From assembly GCF_002591975.1 (NCBI RefSeq), contig NZ_NVQE01000016.1, forward strand, positions 1 through 64,000: a stretch of 64,000 bases of DNA. The letters run 5' to 3'. The notes under the pieces are model-generated. The model was given only the letters and a program-made list of their open reading frames with translations. It ran no database searches and was not told the origin of the DNA. This document shows, one piece after another, positions 40,324 to 50,554 of this stretch. This DNA comes from Mycobacterium neglectum (lineage in GTDB: Bacteria > Actinomycetota > Actinomycetes > Mycobacteriales > Mycobacteriaceae). Each line of letters begins with the position of its first letter. Position 1 is the first letter of the stretch. The position numbers and the translations under genes were made by a program.

Positions 40324-41711
40324 TTTGTCTCCGTCTTTCGTCTACGCGTTGCGACTGCCGCCGTGATCGCCGCAATCAACGCCAGGACACCGGTGCCGAC
40401 GAACGCGACTGTGCGCGGCGTCGAGTCTGGTGGCGCGGGCTGCGGCGGGGCCGCGACCGGCTGGGGTTGCGGCTCACGGGCGAGGTCGCTCGCCGGATTG
40501 ATGTCCCATGTCAAGGACGCGACCGGATCGACAAGCCCCGCGCCCGTGAGGTTCGACGGCGCGCGGGCCGCTCCCTGCGCCCCCGCCGTCAGACGATCGA
40601 TCACCTGCTCGGCCGTCAGCTCTGGAAATCGGCTACGCACCAACGCCGCAACGCCGGAGACATACGCCGCGGCGAAGCTGGCGCTGTTGAGTCCAAAGAG
40701 CTCCCCTTGATCGTTGGACAGCGCGTTCGCCAAGCCACCGCCGTCTGCATTGCCGACCGAGGTGATGTTCTCGCCGGGCGCCGCGATCCCCACCCAGGGT
40801 CCGGCGGCAGTGAACTCCGAAGGCGTGCCGGAGGAGTTGAGCGAGCCGACGGACAGCACGTACTGCTGCCACCAAGACGGAATCGAGATCTCCGTGACGC
40901 CTGCCCAGTTCCGCGGGTCCTCGGGACGGCCCGGATCCGACAGCGGATTCGACGGGCACGCGGAGCCAGGATTCAACCCGGCCTTGTTGTTCCCGGCGGC
41001 GGCGATGATCACCGCGTCCTTCTCCACGGCGGCATAGCGCAACGCCGCACCGAGTTCAGTCTGGTCGACAGTCTTGTTGGCAGGCAGACAGGTCACTGCG
41101 GAGATGTTGATGATGCGAGCGCCGAGATCGGCGGCGCGCACGATCGCCCTCGCGAGCGTGGCGATGTCGAGCACCGCCCGTGCGAGCGCCGGATCCTCAC
41201 CGGACTCGCGCGGTGCATAGTGCGCCGATGTCGACCGGATCGACAGTATCCGCGCGCCTGGCGCGACTCCGGAAAAGCTGTCGGCGCCCGACTGCCCGGC
41301 GATCAGCCCCGCCACCAACGTTCCGTGTCCATCGCAGTCCGTCAGGCCGTCCGTCGATTCGACGAAGTCGCCGCCCGGGTCGACGTTCGGTAGGCGCGGG
41401 CCCGGCCGAACACCTGTGTCGAGTACGGCGACCAGTTGCCCGTCACCGCGGCTGTACTTCCACGCGCCGGAGAGGTTGAGCATCGACTGATTCGGGTTGA
41501 CCGCACCGAGGTCGGTGCCGGGCAGCACGCCGGTCGCGACGCACGCGCTGCGCTGCGCCATCGGCTGTACGGGGCCGTCGGCTCCCGATGGCGGTACTGC
41601 TGAAGGGTCCAGCTCAGGCGGTGTGATCGCGCCCGCCGCAGGACAACTGACCGTCGCAACGGCCAGCGGCACCGCGACGGCCGCGATGAGCGTCCGCAGC
41701 TTCGAGTGCAT
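40320..41711 (-). CDS. mycP3: ESX-3 mycosin protease MycP3
   Basis: The ATG at 41711 gives 463 residues with a signal peptide (ending VSCPAAGA). The subtilisin triad is Asp in LVAVLDTGV, His in CDGHGTLVAG and Ser in NSASFAAAYVSGVAAL. One membrane segment (VAFVGTGVLALIAAITAAVA) anchors the C-terminus, which ends in RRRKTETK. Mycosins are required for stability of the ESX membrane complex. It is coupled to eccE3 by ATGA and separated by seven bases from the eccD3 stop. An in-frame TTG at 41714 is an unlikely start. Confidence 0.95.
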   Translation of the reverse strand: MHSKLRTLIAAVAVPLAVATVSCPAAGAITPPELDPSAVPPSGADGPVQPMAQRSACVATGVLPGTDLGAVNPNQSMLNLSGAWKYSRGDGQLVAVLDTGVRPGPRLPNVDPGGDFVESTDGLTDCDGHGTLVAGLIAGQSGADSFSGVAPGARILSIRSTSAHYAPRESGEDPALARAVLDIATLARAIVRAADLGARIINISAVTCLPANKTVDQTELGAALRYAAVEKDAVIIAAAGNNKAGLNPGSACPSNPLSDPGRPEDPRNWAGVTEISIPSWWQQYVLSVGSLNSSGTPSEFTAAGPWVGIAAPGENITSVGNADGGGLANALSNDQGELFGLNSASFAAAYVSGVAALVRSRFPELTAEQVIDRLTAGAQGAARAPSNLTGAGLVDPVASLTWDINPASDLAREPQPQPVAAPPQPAPPDSTPRTVAFVGTGVLALIAAITAAVATRRRKTETK

Positions 41712-41718
41712 CAAGGCC

Positions 41719-43152
41719 TCATCGATTCAATACCCAGGCGAACAGTCCGACGAGGTACGCGAGCACCGGAATCAAGGACGCGTCGACGCCGGAAGCCAGG
41801 AAGCCGACCAGTCGGCGCATCGGCAACGAGTAGGTGTCGGGCGACGCGACCCGCGGGACCAGCGCCGCGAACACGAACACCGCCGTCAGGCCTGCCAGCG
41901 CCGCCAGCGCCCACCAGGCCGCGGTGTAGCGGCCTTCGGTGGCGAACGCCGCGAGGAACAAGACACCCATCAGGAACGGCTGGGCGAGCAGCCACGCTTT
42001 GCACGGCGCGGAATCAAACACCCGCGCGCGCAACGCCGCCCCCAACGCCACCGCCGCCACGACGTACCACGCCCAGTACGAGACCCCAGGCGGCGCCGCG
42101 AGGAGCCATGCGCCCGTGGTTGCGAGCACCACACCGCCCGCGATGAAGCCGGTCTGGTGCGAATCGCCCACCCGTACCCGCCGCGGCAGGTCTTCGAGCA
42201 CCTTGAGCGACGGCGGGGGCGGTGTCGGATCACCGGGCGCGGGAATCACCGGTGCCGGTAGGCGGGACCACATCGCGGACAGTTGCGCGGCCTGCGCGGT
42301 GACCAGGAGGGCCAGCACGATCAGCACCGAGGCGATGACGACGGTGTCCAACTCCCAGATCGCCGCGGCGCCCGCGGTGATGAGCGTGCCGACCCCGATG
42401 ACGGTGACCGCTGTGAAGACCGCGATCGCACGCTCGGCGACGGTGATGCTCACGATCGACCAGGCGGTCACCCCGGCCGCGGCGAGCAAGATCGGGGAAG
42501 GCCCGAACTCACCGGGCACCGCTAGTCCGAGTGCCGCGGCGATCGGTATCAGCGCGGTGATGGACAGTGCCGTGGCCAGTTTGGCTGCATGCCCCCACGC
42601 CAGCATGGTTGCGAGCACGGCGAGCACCGCGATGCCACACGCCGCGATGAGCCCCGCGAGGCCGCCGGTGGTGACGCGGTGCGCGGTGGCGAACACCGTC
42701 GCGGCGAGGATGAGGCCGATGACGGCGACAGTCGCACCGCGCTGTATATGACCTGCGCTCCATGGCCTTTCCCGGGCGGCAGAGAAGATCACAGCCGCGT
42801 CCGCGATGTCCTCCACGATCCGGGGGGCAGGTGGTCCTGCCGGAACCGATTGCAGGGCCAGGAGATCGCCGTCGACGACGCCGACGGTATTCAGTGTGGC
42901 GTCCAGGCTGAACGGCGCACCGCCGATGGGTGCAAGCGATAGCGGCGCCGTGTCGGCGGTGTCATCACCATCGGCCGTCAACGCCATCCGTCGGACCGCA
43001 GGCAAGATCTCGCGCAGCGGAAGCTCGGTCGGCAGTGCCATATCGGTGATTCGCCCACCGCCCTCGCCCGAGGCGAGTACGGCGACGCGAACGATCGGCA
43101 TGGACGGTGTTGGAGCCAAGGAAGTGGTGCCGTTCAAACTGTCTGACGCCAT
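41719..43152 (-). CDS. eccD3: ESX-3 secretion component EccD3
   Basis: EccD lines the translocation pore of type VII systems. The N-terminal ubiquitin-like domain (MPIVRVAVLASGEGGGRITD then MALPTELPLREILPAVR) is followed by 11 or so membrane helices. The start is not certain: ATG 43152 overlaps espG3 by 19 bases and gives 477 aa, close to M. tuberculosis EccD3 (about 472). ATG 43101 is the alternative; the frame up to 43299 is longer than the family. The ESX-3 gene order is intact around it. Confidence 0.93.
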   Translation of the reverse strand: MASDSLNGTTSLAPTPSMPIVRVAVLASGEGGGRITDMALPTELPLREILPAVRRMALTADGDDTADTAPLSLAPIGGAPFSLDATLNTVGVVDGDLLALQSVPAGPPAPRIVEDIADAAVIFSAARERPWSAGHIQRGATVAVIGLILAATVFATAHRVTTGGLAGLIAACGIAVLAVLATMLAWGHAAKLATALSITALIPIAAALGLAVPGEFGPSPILLAAAGVTAWSIVSITVAERAIAVFTAVTVIGVGTLITAGAAAIWELDTVVIASVLIVLALLVTAQAAQLSAMWSRLPAPVIPAPGDPTPPPPSLKVLEDLPRRVRVGDSHQTGFIAGGVVLATTGAWLLAAPPGVSYWAWYVVAAVALGAALRARVFDSAPCKAWLLAQPFLMGVLFLAAFATEGRYTAAWWALAALAGLTAVFVFAALVPRVASPDTYSLPMRRLVGFLASGVDASLIPVLAYLVGLFAWVLNR

Positions 43153-44012
43153 TGCTGGTGTTCCGTTCTCTGGTCCGAGTCGAAGTCTCGGGTCAACTGC
43201 TGGTGGGGGAACCACGGCCCGTCGGGCAGTGTGGAAGCGAGCCGCTCTATCGCGGTGGCAATCGCCAGTGGTGTGCCGGATGTGAAGGTGGACAACCATT
43301 CCCCGTCGAAGGCTTTCGACGGACTCACGAGGATGCGGCCTTCTCGAGTGTCCACGACACTGACCCCGACGTTCGTGCTGACGCGGTGCCCGTCGCGGTG
43401 ATCACCGGCGACGATCTCCACATAGCTACGGTCGGTCGAGTACGCCGCCGCTACAACTGCGCGCGCTGCCTGCGGTATGCCGAGGAACTCCATGACATCG
43501 TCGAGCTCCGCGCCGTCGCGCAACTGCTCGTCGGCGCGTGCCCCGGTCCGCGCGGGAATGGTGAACTCCTCAAATGTCGCAGGCGGCCGTCCCGACAACC
43601 CCGCAGTCAGGACAGGCACCAATGTCTGCGGATGGTCGATATCCAGCGCCGTGAAAGTGATCAGGCCGCCGCTGCGCAGAGCGACGGTGTGTTCGTCAGT
43701 GCGCAGGTCGCGACGTGCGACATGCCCACGCAACATGTTTCCCGATCCACTGACGAATCTGAGCTCGAGCCAGCGCCGTGCCCAGCAGGTGGCCGTCACC
43801 CATTGGCGGACACCGGGATCGACGACCCCGTCCTCGGTCATCACCCCCATGTCCACCAGCTCAGCGGAGAGCCTGGCTGCGACCGCCGCGCGCTGCGCGT
43901 GATCGCTGTACGGCGGCGTGATGGCGAGCACCCAGGGAAAGCTCCCGGCGCTCAACGCATCGGCGACGAACCAGGCCTGCTCCGCGGTCAGCTCGACTGC
44001 GTTAGCGGTCAC
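43134..44012 (-). CDS. espG3: ESX-3 PE/PPE chaperone EspG3
   Basis: EspG3 binds the tip of cognate PE-PPE heterodimers in the cytosol and delivers them to the ESX-3 channel. The 292-residue sequence matches the EspG fold, with ELTAEQAWFVADALSAGSFP at the N-terminus, FVSGSGNMLRGHVARRDLRT in the central sheet and VVDTREGRILVSPSK. The start is GTG 44012, six bases after the esxH stop. Length and location are those of Rv0289 (recalled, 295 aa). Confidence 0.93.
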   Translation of the reverse strand: MTANAVELTAEQAWFVADALSAGSFPWVLAITPPYSDHAQRAAVAARLSAELVDMGVMTEDGVVDPGVRQWVTATCWARRWLELRFVSGSGNMLRGHVARRDLRTDEHTVALRSGGLITFTALDIDHPQTLVPVLTAGLSGRPPATFEEFTIPARTGARADEQLRDGAELDDVMEFLGIPQAARAVVAAAYSTDRSYVEIVAGDHRDGHRVSTNVGVSVVDTREGRILVSPSKAFDGEWLSTFTSGTPLAIATAIERLASTLPDGPWFPHQQLTRDFDSDQRTEHQQWRQTV

Positions 44013-44018
44013 CGATCC

Positions 44019-44309
44019 TCAGCCACCCCACTTGGCGCCTTCGGCTGCATCCCGGGCGCTCATCGACATGGTGTTCGTCTCGTGGGTGGCGGCCATCGCG
44101 CGGTAGGCCCGCACCAGCTCCTCGAGCGCGGTGTTCCATTGCGCCTGCCACGCCTGGTAGCTCATGCCGGTGTCGCCCTGCCAGCCGCTCGCCAACGCCG
44201 CCTGCTCGCTGGCAATATCAGCGCCGACGCCGTGCATGGCACCCGCATAACCGGCCATCTCGCCGGCGTGCCCCAGCATTGCGGGGTAGTTGTACATGAT
44301 CTGCGACAT
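44019..44309 (-). CDS. esxH: ESX-3 substrate EsxH (TB10.4)
   Basis: A WXG100 protein of 96 residues with GWQGDTG at the helix-turn-helix and the C-terminal [12 protein letters not shown]. It forms a dimer with EsxG and is exported by ESX-3 for metal uptake. Compared with the zinc site recalled for M. tuberculosis EsxH (His14, His70, His76, Glu77), this copy keeps His14, His76 and Glu77 but has Arg at 70 ([14 protein letters not shown], codon 44100-44102). So the site lacks one ligand. The ATG is 36 bases after esxG. Confidence 0.97.
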   Translation of the reverse strand: MSQIMYNYPAMLGHAGEMAGYAGAMHGVGADIASEQAALASGWQGDTGMSYQAWQAQWNTALEELVRAYRAMAATHETNTMSMSARDAAEGAKWGG

Positions 44310-44345
44310 CAGATTCTCCTAATCGTCAGTTTGGGAAGTTCAATC

Positions 44346-44639
44346 TCAAATTCCGGTGTAGGTGCTTGCCGCAGCGGCGTCCTGGGCAACGTAGTTGCCT
44401 GCGGCGTCGCCGAGGTTGACCTGCGCGATGTCCAGCAGCGAATTGATCTTGGCTGAGACCTCGATGAAGCGGGCGTGCGCCGCCTGGAATGCGGCGGAGG
44501 ACTCGCCCATGTGGAAGGCCTGCGACGACTGCGCCGCCTGCTCGGCCTGGGCCATGGTGCTGCGCATCAGCGCCGCCTTTGCGGAGAAGGCAGCCTCTGA
44601 GGCGACCAGTTGGGGGATGTGAGCGTCCAACATGCTCAT
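44346..44639 (-). CDS. esxG: ESX-3 substrate EsxG
   Basis: A 97-residue WXG100-related partner of EsxH. It lacks a WXG motif, as is usual for EsxG, and shows the turn QAFHMGESSAAFQAAHARF and C-terminal DAAAASTYTGI. Closely similar to M. tuberculosis EsxG throughout. It is exported as a dimer with EsxH by ESX-3 and acts in iron/zinc acquisition and virulence. The spacing to PPE4 is 55 bases. Confidence 0.97.
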   Translation of the reverse strand: MSMLDAHIPQLVASEAAFSAKAALMRSTMAQAEQAAQSSQAFHMGESSAAFQAAHARFIEVSAKINSLLDIAQVNLGDAAGNYVAQDAAAASTYTGI

Positions 44640-44694
44640 GGCAGTTCCTTTCGATTCTTGTTCTGAAGTAGACGGTTTCGGTCAGGCGCTCTGC

Positions 44695-46242
44695 TCAGTC
44701 GCGTGCTCCCCCCTCTTGGTCCCAGTCGCGGGGCAACATGGGCTCTTTGGGTCCGCCGCCGAACGAATCGCCGGCAAGTTCGGTCAGGCCGGAGGCCTGC
44801 TCGGTCTCGGGCTTCGTCGCGGCGCCAGCGAAACCGACTGTCCCAGCGCCCCTTTCGGATGTACGCATGCGTGACCGCGGCTCGGCGGGCGGGGTGTCGT
44901 CAGGCTCGGGCTCGTAATCCATGTACGCATCGGCGTACTGGCGCTGGTGGATCGGTTGCCCACGCTTGCGGCGCGCCTTGCGTTTGGCCAGCGACGACGC
45001 CGCAGCCGCGGCCGCGGCGGTGGCCGCGATGTCGGACGCAGGCGCCTTGGCACTGATGCCATCCCGGAACGTCGGGGAGACGCCGCCGTCAGGGTCCGGG
45101 CCGCCGATCGCGTAGGGCACCGCGGCACCAACGGCCGGTGCGGGAGCGGAGCCTGCTGGAGCGGAGCCTGCGCCGACCGACGTTGTCGGCGCGGCGGTTC
45201 CGGTGGGCACGGTCGGCGCCACCGACGTCATCGGCGGCAGGCTCTCGGCGCGCGCCAACGGGGCAGGCCGGGCCGGGGCGGGCGCGGGAGCAGGGGCGGG
45301 CGCCGGCGCCGGCGCTTGTGGCGGGTTCAGATACTGGTAGATGCCGGCGATCATGAGCGGCAGGACTATCGGAGCAGCGAAGATCATCGACCACGTGGCC
45401 CAGCCGAGTGGCTGTGTGATCGCCTGGTAGGCGATGAAGAAGAGCAGCACTCCCGACGACGGGTTCAAGAACAACCCCAAGAAGTTGTTCAAGACGTTGT
45501 TGAGAAGGTCCAAGACGCCGGTGAAGAACTGCCGCGCGAAGTTCAGGATCGACTCGAAGAAATCCTCGAAGAACCGGACCAACTGTTGCAGGAAATCCGA
45601 GATGGAGTCGGCGAGATTCTGTGCGGCGCCGGCATCCGCGGCGGTCAACATGGCTGCCGACTGCTGCGCGTCAGCCGCCGCTGAACCCGCTTCTCCGACA
45701 CCGGGAGTCAGCATGAACGGCGCGGGCGTGGTGGTGGGCGCGGCTGCCACCGCGGCACCTGATACCGCTTGATACACGCTCATCGTCGTCGCGGCCTGAA
45801 TCCACATCCGCACGTAATCGGCCTCGTTCAACGCGATCGGGATCGTGTTGATACCCAGGAAGTTCGTGCCGACCAGCACGCCGTGCATCGCGTGGTTGAG
45901 CGCCAACTGCGGCAAGGTGGGCATCGCCGCCAGCGCCACGGTGTAGGCCGCCGCCGCGGCCTCGTGCTGTACGGCGGTCGCCGCACTGTTCGCACTCGCC
46001 TGCGCCAGCCACGCCAGGTACGGAGCATGCGCCGCGACGTACCGCTCAGCGCTCGGCCCCTCCCAGGCGCCGCCCTGCACTCCGCCCAGTATGCCGGTCA
46101 ACTCCGCTGCGGCCGAGGAATATTCGGCGGCCAACGACTGCCACGCCCCTGCGGCTGCCAACAGCGAACCCGGCCCGGGACCACTGCTGAGCATCGCCGA
46201 ATGCACCTCCGGGGGGAGGGCCATGAAGATTGGGGCAGTCAC
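44695..46242 (-). CDS. PPE4: PPE-family protein PPE4
   Basis: This 515-residue protein has the PPE domain at the N-terminus: [20 protein letters not shown] and the WEG turn in [20 protein letters not shown]. The PPE domain (about 1-180) pairs with PE5 and is recognised by EspG3. The C-terminal region has hydrophobic segments ([20 protein letters not shown]) then an Ala/Pro-rich tail and a basic patch ([16 protein letters not shown]). The GTG at 46242 is two bases after the PE5 stop. The PE5-PPE4 pair is an ESX-3 substrate required for siderophore-iron use. Confidence 0.95.
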   Translation of the reverse strand: MTAPIFMALPPEVHSAMLSSGPGPGSLLAAAGAWQSLAAEYSSAAAELTGILGGVQGGAWEGPSAERYVAAHAPYLAWLAQASANSAATAVQHEAAAAAYTVALAAMPTLPQLALNHAMHGVLVGTNFLGINTIPIALNEADYVRMWIQAATTMSVYQAVSGAAVAAAPTTTPAPFMLTPGVGEAGSAAADAQQSAAMLTAADAGAAQNLADSISDFLQQLVRFFEDFFESILNFARQFFTGVLDLLNNVLNNFLGLFLNPSSGVLLFFIAYQAITQPLGWATWSMIFAAPIVLPLMIAGIYQYLNPPQAPAPAPAPAPAPAPARPAPLARAESLPPMTSVAPTVPTGTAAPTTSVGAGSAPAGSAPAPAVGAAVPYAIGGPDPDGGVSPTFRDGISAKAPASDIAATAAAAAAASSLAKRKARRKRGQPIHQRQYADAYMDYEPEPDDTPPAEPRSRMRTSERGAGTVGFAGAATKPETEQASGLTELAGDSFGGGPKEPMLPRDWDQEGGARD

Positions 46243-46244
46243 GA

Positions 46245-46565
46245 TCAGCTACCGTGCGGCCCGTGGGCCGCCAAATAAGACACAGCGGCCATCGCGTCTC
46301 CGGTGGCATAGCTGATACCGGACTGGCCAACCCCGACACCGGAGCGTCCGAGTTCTTCGACGCCCAGCACGGCCATCGCGTTGTGTTGTGCGCCATGTGC
46401 GCTCATACCCGCAGCGGTCAGCAGCGACACCGCGTCGGCGGCGGGCGGCATGACAGCGGTGGTAAGGGGCGCGGCCGCGGCGTGTGCCGCGGCCAGTCGT
46501 GCGGTAAGCCCTTCGACGGCGGCGCTCGCCGCGGCGAGGCCCTCGGGAACTACGCGCAGAGTCAT
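46245..46565 (-). CDS. PE5: PE-family protein PE5
   Basis: A 106-residue PE protein with helical hairpin and start [20 protein letters not shown], carrying the PE motif (VPEG). The C-terminal half, [20 protein letters not shown], ends in the usual Tyr-containing secretion signal region. It forms a dimer with PPE4 and is exported by ESX-3. Its ATG overlaps the eccC3 stop by one base (TGATG), indicating coupling. Confidence 0.95.
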   Translation of the reverse strand: MTLRVVPEGLAAASAAVEGLTARLAAAHAAAAPLTTAVMPPAADAVSLLTAAGMSAHGAQHNAMAVLGVEELGRSGVGVGQSGISYATGDAMAAVSYLAAHGPHGS

Positions 46566-49500
46566 CAGTTGAACTCCCTTCCTCTATGTCCGGTGTTGCC
46601 TGTGCTGCCGTGCACTGCGTCGCCGAGCGGATTGACGAGTTGCAGGAACGTCGGGGCGTCGCCGTCGTCGAGCAACATGGCGCGACCTGCCGGCAGCCTG
46701 CGGAATCGGTGACCTCTGATCTTTCCGCTGTCCTGCGGGTTACCGGACAACATCACGATCGCGGCTTGCAGCTCGTTCAGGCGGCGCAGCAGAGGTGCGG
46801 TCATCAGGGCGTGCGCCGAACCGGTGGCTCGAGCAGTGACGATGACGCGCAGCCCGAGCTCGCTGGCCTGCGAGAGCAATCCGATGATCGGAGTCCACGG
46901 CCGCTGCCCGACGAACGGCCCACTCACAGCGGGAGCGTCCGGGATCTGGTCGACGTCGTCGATGATCAGATAGTGGGTATGGCCATCCGCACCGGACTGG
47001 TAGGTCCAGCCGCTCAACTGTTGCGGGGTCAGACCAGCAGGCGGCCGACGCTTCTCCAGCAGCGCCGACAACCCCAGCATCGCGGGCGTGATCCGATCGA
47101 TGTTCGGGGTGTACTCGTTGTCGGGAAACAGCGGTTCGTCGACGAGATGCAACCGGCGGTCGATGACCGTGAACGCCACCCGATCCGGTGTCGAGTTCTC
47201 GCGGATGGTCCTGATCACATGACGCAGCAAGGTGGTCTTGCCCGACTTGGAGTCGCCGAACACCATCAGCAGCGGATTGTCGTTGAACGCCAACGACACC
47301 GCGGCCAGGTCCTCCTCGCGCTGGCCGACGACCACACGCTCCGGCGCGGGATACAACGGCGCCAACGCACTCGGGGCCAGGTCGCTCGGAAGCAGGCGGA
47401 CCGGTGGGGCAGCGACGCCCGGGTGGCGTGCGTTGATCACCGCGATGTCGCGCAACGACGGCTCGGCGAACAGGAAGTGCTCGGCTGCCATCGTCAGGCC
47501 GCGTCCTGGCTGGACGGCGGGCACCGCCTCGGCTGGCCTGCGCAGTGCCCCCGTGATCCGCACATTGCTGTCCCTGGCATCCGCCAGCTTTAGTTCGAGC
47601 CGCAACCCGAGCCCGTCGCGCATCGCCAACGGGACCTCGAGCCAGTTCGGGGTGGTGATGATGACGTGAATGCCGTACGACATTCCGGTGTTGACAAGCT
47701 CGGTGACCTTGGCCAGCAATGGGTTTCGCGTGTTGAACGTATCGGTGTTGTCACGGCTGAACGCGTACAGGTTGTCGATGACCAGGAATACGTGGGGGTA
47801 GACCTCTCCGCTTTTCCGTTCGCCACCCCCATTGCTGGAGTGGCCACGAGCCAGCCGGCCTTCCAGCAGCTGTTCGATCTCGCCGAACGTGCGCCGAATG
47901 CGTTCCGGTTCGAGCGGAGAGGCGACGCTGCCGACGTGCGCGAGGTCTTCCAGCGCGCGCAGTTGACCGCCGCCGTAGTCCAGGCAGTAGAACGTCACGT
48001 CGCGGGGTGAGTGCAGTGCGGCGGCCGACAGCATGAAGGTCTGCAGCGCAGTCGTCTTACCCGATTTCGGTCCGCCGTGGATCAGCAGATTGGCCGCCGC
48101 GGAGGTCGCGTCGAAGACGAGCGGGTCACGTCGCATCGCGAAGGGGCGGTCGATCTCGCCGAGCGGCCAACGCCATTCGCGCTCGGACACATCGGCGCGA
48201 GCCAGCAGCTCGTCCAGCGGTACCGACTCGTCAAGCGGGGGCAGCCACAGACGCGGCGCCTTCGGCCCGTAGTGCGACAGCTGATCGCCGATCGTCGCGA
48301 CGAGCTTGCGCGGCGCGCGATCCTCATGCGCCGCGGGTTCGACGACCTCCACCATGTCTGCAGGCGCCTCGACATGTCCCGCGGTGAACAGCTGTGGGAC
48401 TGGAACCGATTGCACGACCACGGACTTCGCGACCCGCGGCGGGTCGTAGATTCCGTCGACATAGGTGCCGCGGAACTTGACCGGCATGGCGCCAGGAGTC
48501 GGCACCAGATAACCCTCGCCCTTGTGCTCCGGGCCCGCCTCGATGTGGAACGCGTCCTCGACGCCGATGATCTGGCGGCTGACGGCCGGGCTCGCCACCT
48601 TCAGGCCGATGCGGTAGGAGGTGTTCTTGTCGATGTCCTTGATGCGGCCGACGTCGAGGGTCTGCGACGCGAACAGGATGTGGATGCGGAACGAACGTCC
48701 CTTGCGCGCGACGTAATCGAAGAGGTCGGCGTACTCGGGATGGTCGGACAGCATCAGGGAGAACTCGTCGGCGACGACGAGCAGCGTCGGCAGCGGTGGC
48801 AGATCGTGGCCCGCCGCGATCGCGGCCTCGTATTCGAGTACCGAACTGAATGCGCTGCCCTGCACCCGGCGGCCCGCTTCCATCAACAGCTGTTCGCGGC
48901 GCGCCACTTCACCGCGCAACGTGTCAGCGAACCGGTCGGCGAGGGAACGCTTCTCGGCCATGTTGGAGATAACGGCGACGACCTGCGGGAAATCGCGGAA
49001 GATGTCGGCGCCGGCCTCACCCTTGAAGTCGGCGTAGATGACGATCAGCCGGTCGGCCGAGTGAGTCGTCAGCAGTGACAACAGGATCGACATCAGCGTC
49101 TGCGACTTACCCGAGCCAGTCATGCCGATCATCAGGCCGTGGGGGCCCATGCCGCCCTCCGCCTCGTCCTTGAGGTCGAAGTCCAGCGGGTCGCCGGAGG
49201 ACGTCACACCGATGGGCACCCGAAGCTCGTCGGCACGCGCTCGCGGCGCCCACAGGCTTGCAACGTCCAGCGCCGCGGCGTCCGGAATGCCCAGCAGTGT
49301 CGAGAACGTAGCCACTCCGGCATTACTCGTACGCGCGTGGCTCGGGTTCGAGTCCCACCGCGACAGCCGTCGCGCGACGTGGCGCGCGACGGCGACGTCG
49401 AGGTGATCGACCGCATCGACATACGGTGCCCAGCCGCCGGTCTGCCAGCGCTCGAGCCTTCCGTCCACGACGCGAAGGATGGGTCGCTCCGGGTCGGCAT

Positions 49501-50554
49501 ACTGCTCGCGGTGCGGCGGCTCGGTGATGCGGTGCACAAGCGTCACCCCGGACAGCCCGCCCCGCGGGACGAGGACGTTGGGATCTGCATCGGGGTCGTC
49601 CACCACGATCAGCAGATGCTTGACACTGGGATCCGCGCCGGAGCCGAACAGACCGCGGTCGTCCAGCATTGGGTCCAGCAACAGCCGCAGCTGTGCAACG
49701 TCGCCGCTGAGATAGCGTGCCGGACCGGCGCCATCTGATGAGCCCGGTATGTCGCTGTGCGGCAACCACTTCAGCCACACCCAGTCGTCGCCTTCGAAGT
49801 CCGGTGACGCCAGCGCGACACCGAGGACGGCGGGGTCGTGCCAGGTTACCGCCTGGGTGATCCACGCGCGCAGTGCGCCGCGAACGTCGTCGGTATCACC
49901 GAGCACGGTGATCCGCGAGACCCTGGCCATGTCGATACCCGCGGGCACTGCGCGCACCGTGCGCTGAACGTCGAGCAATCCGCGCAGCGTGGTGTGCGAT
50001 ACCGGTTCGAGGTCAACCTCGTCGGCGCTGTCCTTGACCCGCAGTGCGGCATTGAGCGGTGCGTCGTGCAAACCCGTTCGCACCACCAGGAAGTCACTGT
50101 CGCCCGGATCGCGCTCCCACTGGCGGCGGGTGCCAGGCACATCGGCGAGCAGCGCGGGGTCGGGATGCGACCACTCCAGGGCCGCACGCTGTTCAACGGC
50201 ATGGGCACGAACATTGTCCCGCACCACCGACAGATAGCGCAGATAGTCGGCACGTTCGGCGTCGACTTCCTCTGTGCGCATCTTGTTGTCCGTCCCGCGG
50301 TACAGCGCGGTCGCGGCCAGCAGCAGGACGAACGGGAAGAACAGTGTCGTCGGCGACATCAGCCGCATGCCCGTGGCGACCAGCGCGACGATCATGCCGA
50401 CGATCAGGATGACGATCAGATAGGGCAGCACCCGTCGCAGCAATGACGGCGGCACCATCCGGGGCAGTTCCGGTGGTGGTTCGATCGTGATGGTGCCCTT
50501 GCGTGTGGTGGGCGGCGCAATCCGGCGGCGCGCTTGAAAGATGAGCCGGCTCAC
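46565..50554 (-). CDS. eccC3: ESX-3 FtsK/SpoIIIE-type ATPase EccC3
   Basis: The motor of the secretion system, 1329 residues, one intact chain (some ESX loci split it). N-terminal membrane segments ([20 protein letters not shown] and [18 protein letters not shown]) are followed by three FtsK-type ATPase modules with P-loops [13 protein letters not shown] (near residue 476), [14 protein letters not shown] (near 828) and [14 protein letters not shown] (near 1101). The third domains recruit substrates by their C-terminal signal. The GTG at 50554 overlaps the eccB3 stop as GTGA. Confidence 0.96.
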   Translation of the reverse strand: MSRLIFQARRRIAPPTTRKGTITIEPPPELPRMVPPSLLRRVLPYLIVILIVGMIVALVATGMRLMSPTTLFFPFVLLLAATALYRGTDNKMRTEEVDAERADYLRYLSVVRDNVRAHAVEQRAALEWSHPDPALLADVPGTRRQWERDPGDSDFLVVRTGLHDAPLNAALRVKDSADEVDLEPVSHTTLRGLLDVQRTVRAVPAGIDMARVSRITVLGDTDDVRGALRAWITQAVTWHDPAVLGVALASPDFEGDDWVWLKWLPHSDIPGSSDGAGPARYLSGDVAQLRLLLDPMLDDRGLFGSGADPSVKHLLIVVDDPDADPNVLVPRGGLSGVTLVHRITEPPHREQYADPERPILRVVDGRLERWQTGGWAPYVDAVDHLDVAVARHVARRLSRWDSNPSHARTSNAGVATFSTLLGIPDAAALDVASLWAPRARADELRVPIGVTSSGDPLDFDLKDEAEGGMGPHGLMIGMTGSGKSQTLMSILLSLLTTHSADRLIVIYADFKGEAGADIFRDFPQVVAVISNMAEKRSLADRFADTLRGEVARREQLLMEAGRRVQGSAFSSVLEYEAAIAAGHDLPPLPTLLVVADEFSLMLSDHPEYADLFDYVARKGRSFRIHILFASQTLDVGRIKDIDKNTSYRIGLKVASPAVSRQIIGVEDAFHIEAGPEHKGEGYLVPTPGAMPVKFRGTYVDGIYDPPRVAKSVVVQSVPVPQLFTAGHVEAPADMVEVVEPAAHEDRAPRKLVATIGDQLSHYGPKAPRLWLPPLDESVPLDELLARADVSEREWRWPLGEIDRPFAMRRDPLVFDATSAAANLLIHGGPKSGKTTALQTFMLSAAALHSPRDVTFYCLDYGGGQLRALEDLAHVGSVASPLEPERIRRTFGEIEQLLEGRLARGHSSNGGGERKSGEVYPHVFLVIDNLYAFSRDNTDTFNTRNPLLAKVTELVNTGMSYGIHVIITTPNWLEVPLAMRDGLGLRLELKLADARDSNVRITGALRRPAEAVPAVQPGRGLTMAAEHFLFAEPSLRDIAVINARHPGVAAPPVRLLPSDLAPSALAPLYPAPERVVVGQREEDLAAVSLAFNDNPLLMVFGDSKSGKTTLLRHVIRTIRENSTPDRVAFTVIDRRLHLVDEPLFPDNEYTPNIDRITPAMLGLSALLEKRRPPAGLTPQQLSGWTYQSGADGHTHYLIIDDVDQIPDAPAVSGPFVGQRPWTPIIGLLSQASELGLRVIVTARATGSAHALMTAPLLRRLNELQAAIVMLSGNPQDSGKIRGHRFRRLPAGRAMLLDDGDAPTFLQLVNPLGDAVHGSTGNTGHRGREFN

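Noticed and set aside
46586..49078. Long plus-strand frames of 335 and 355 codons
   Set aside because: Antisense shadows of eccC3, which shows three P-loops in the minus-strand frame.
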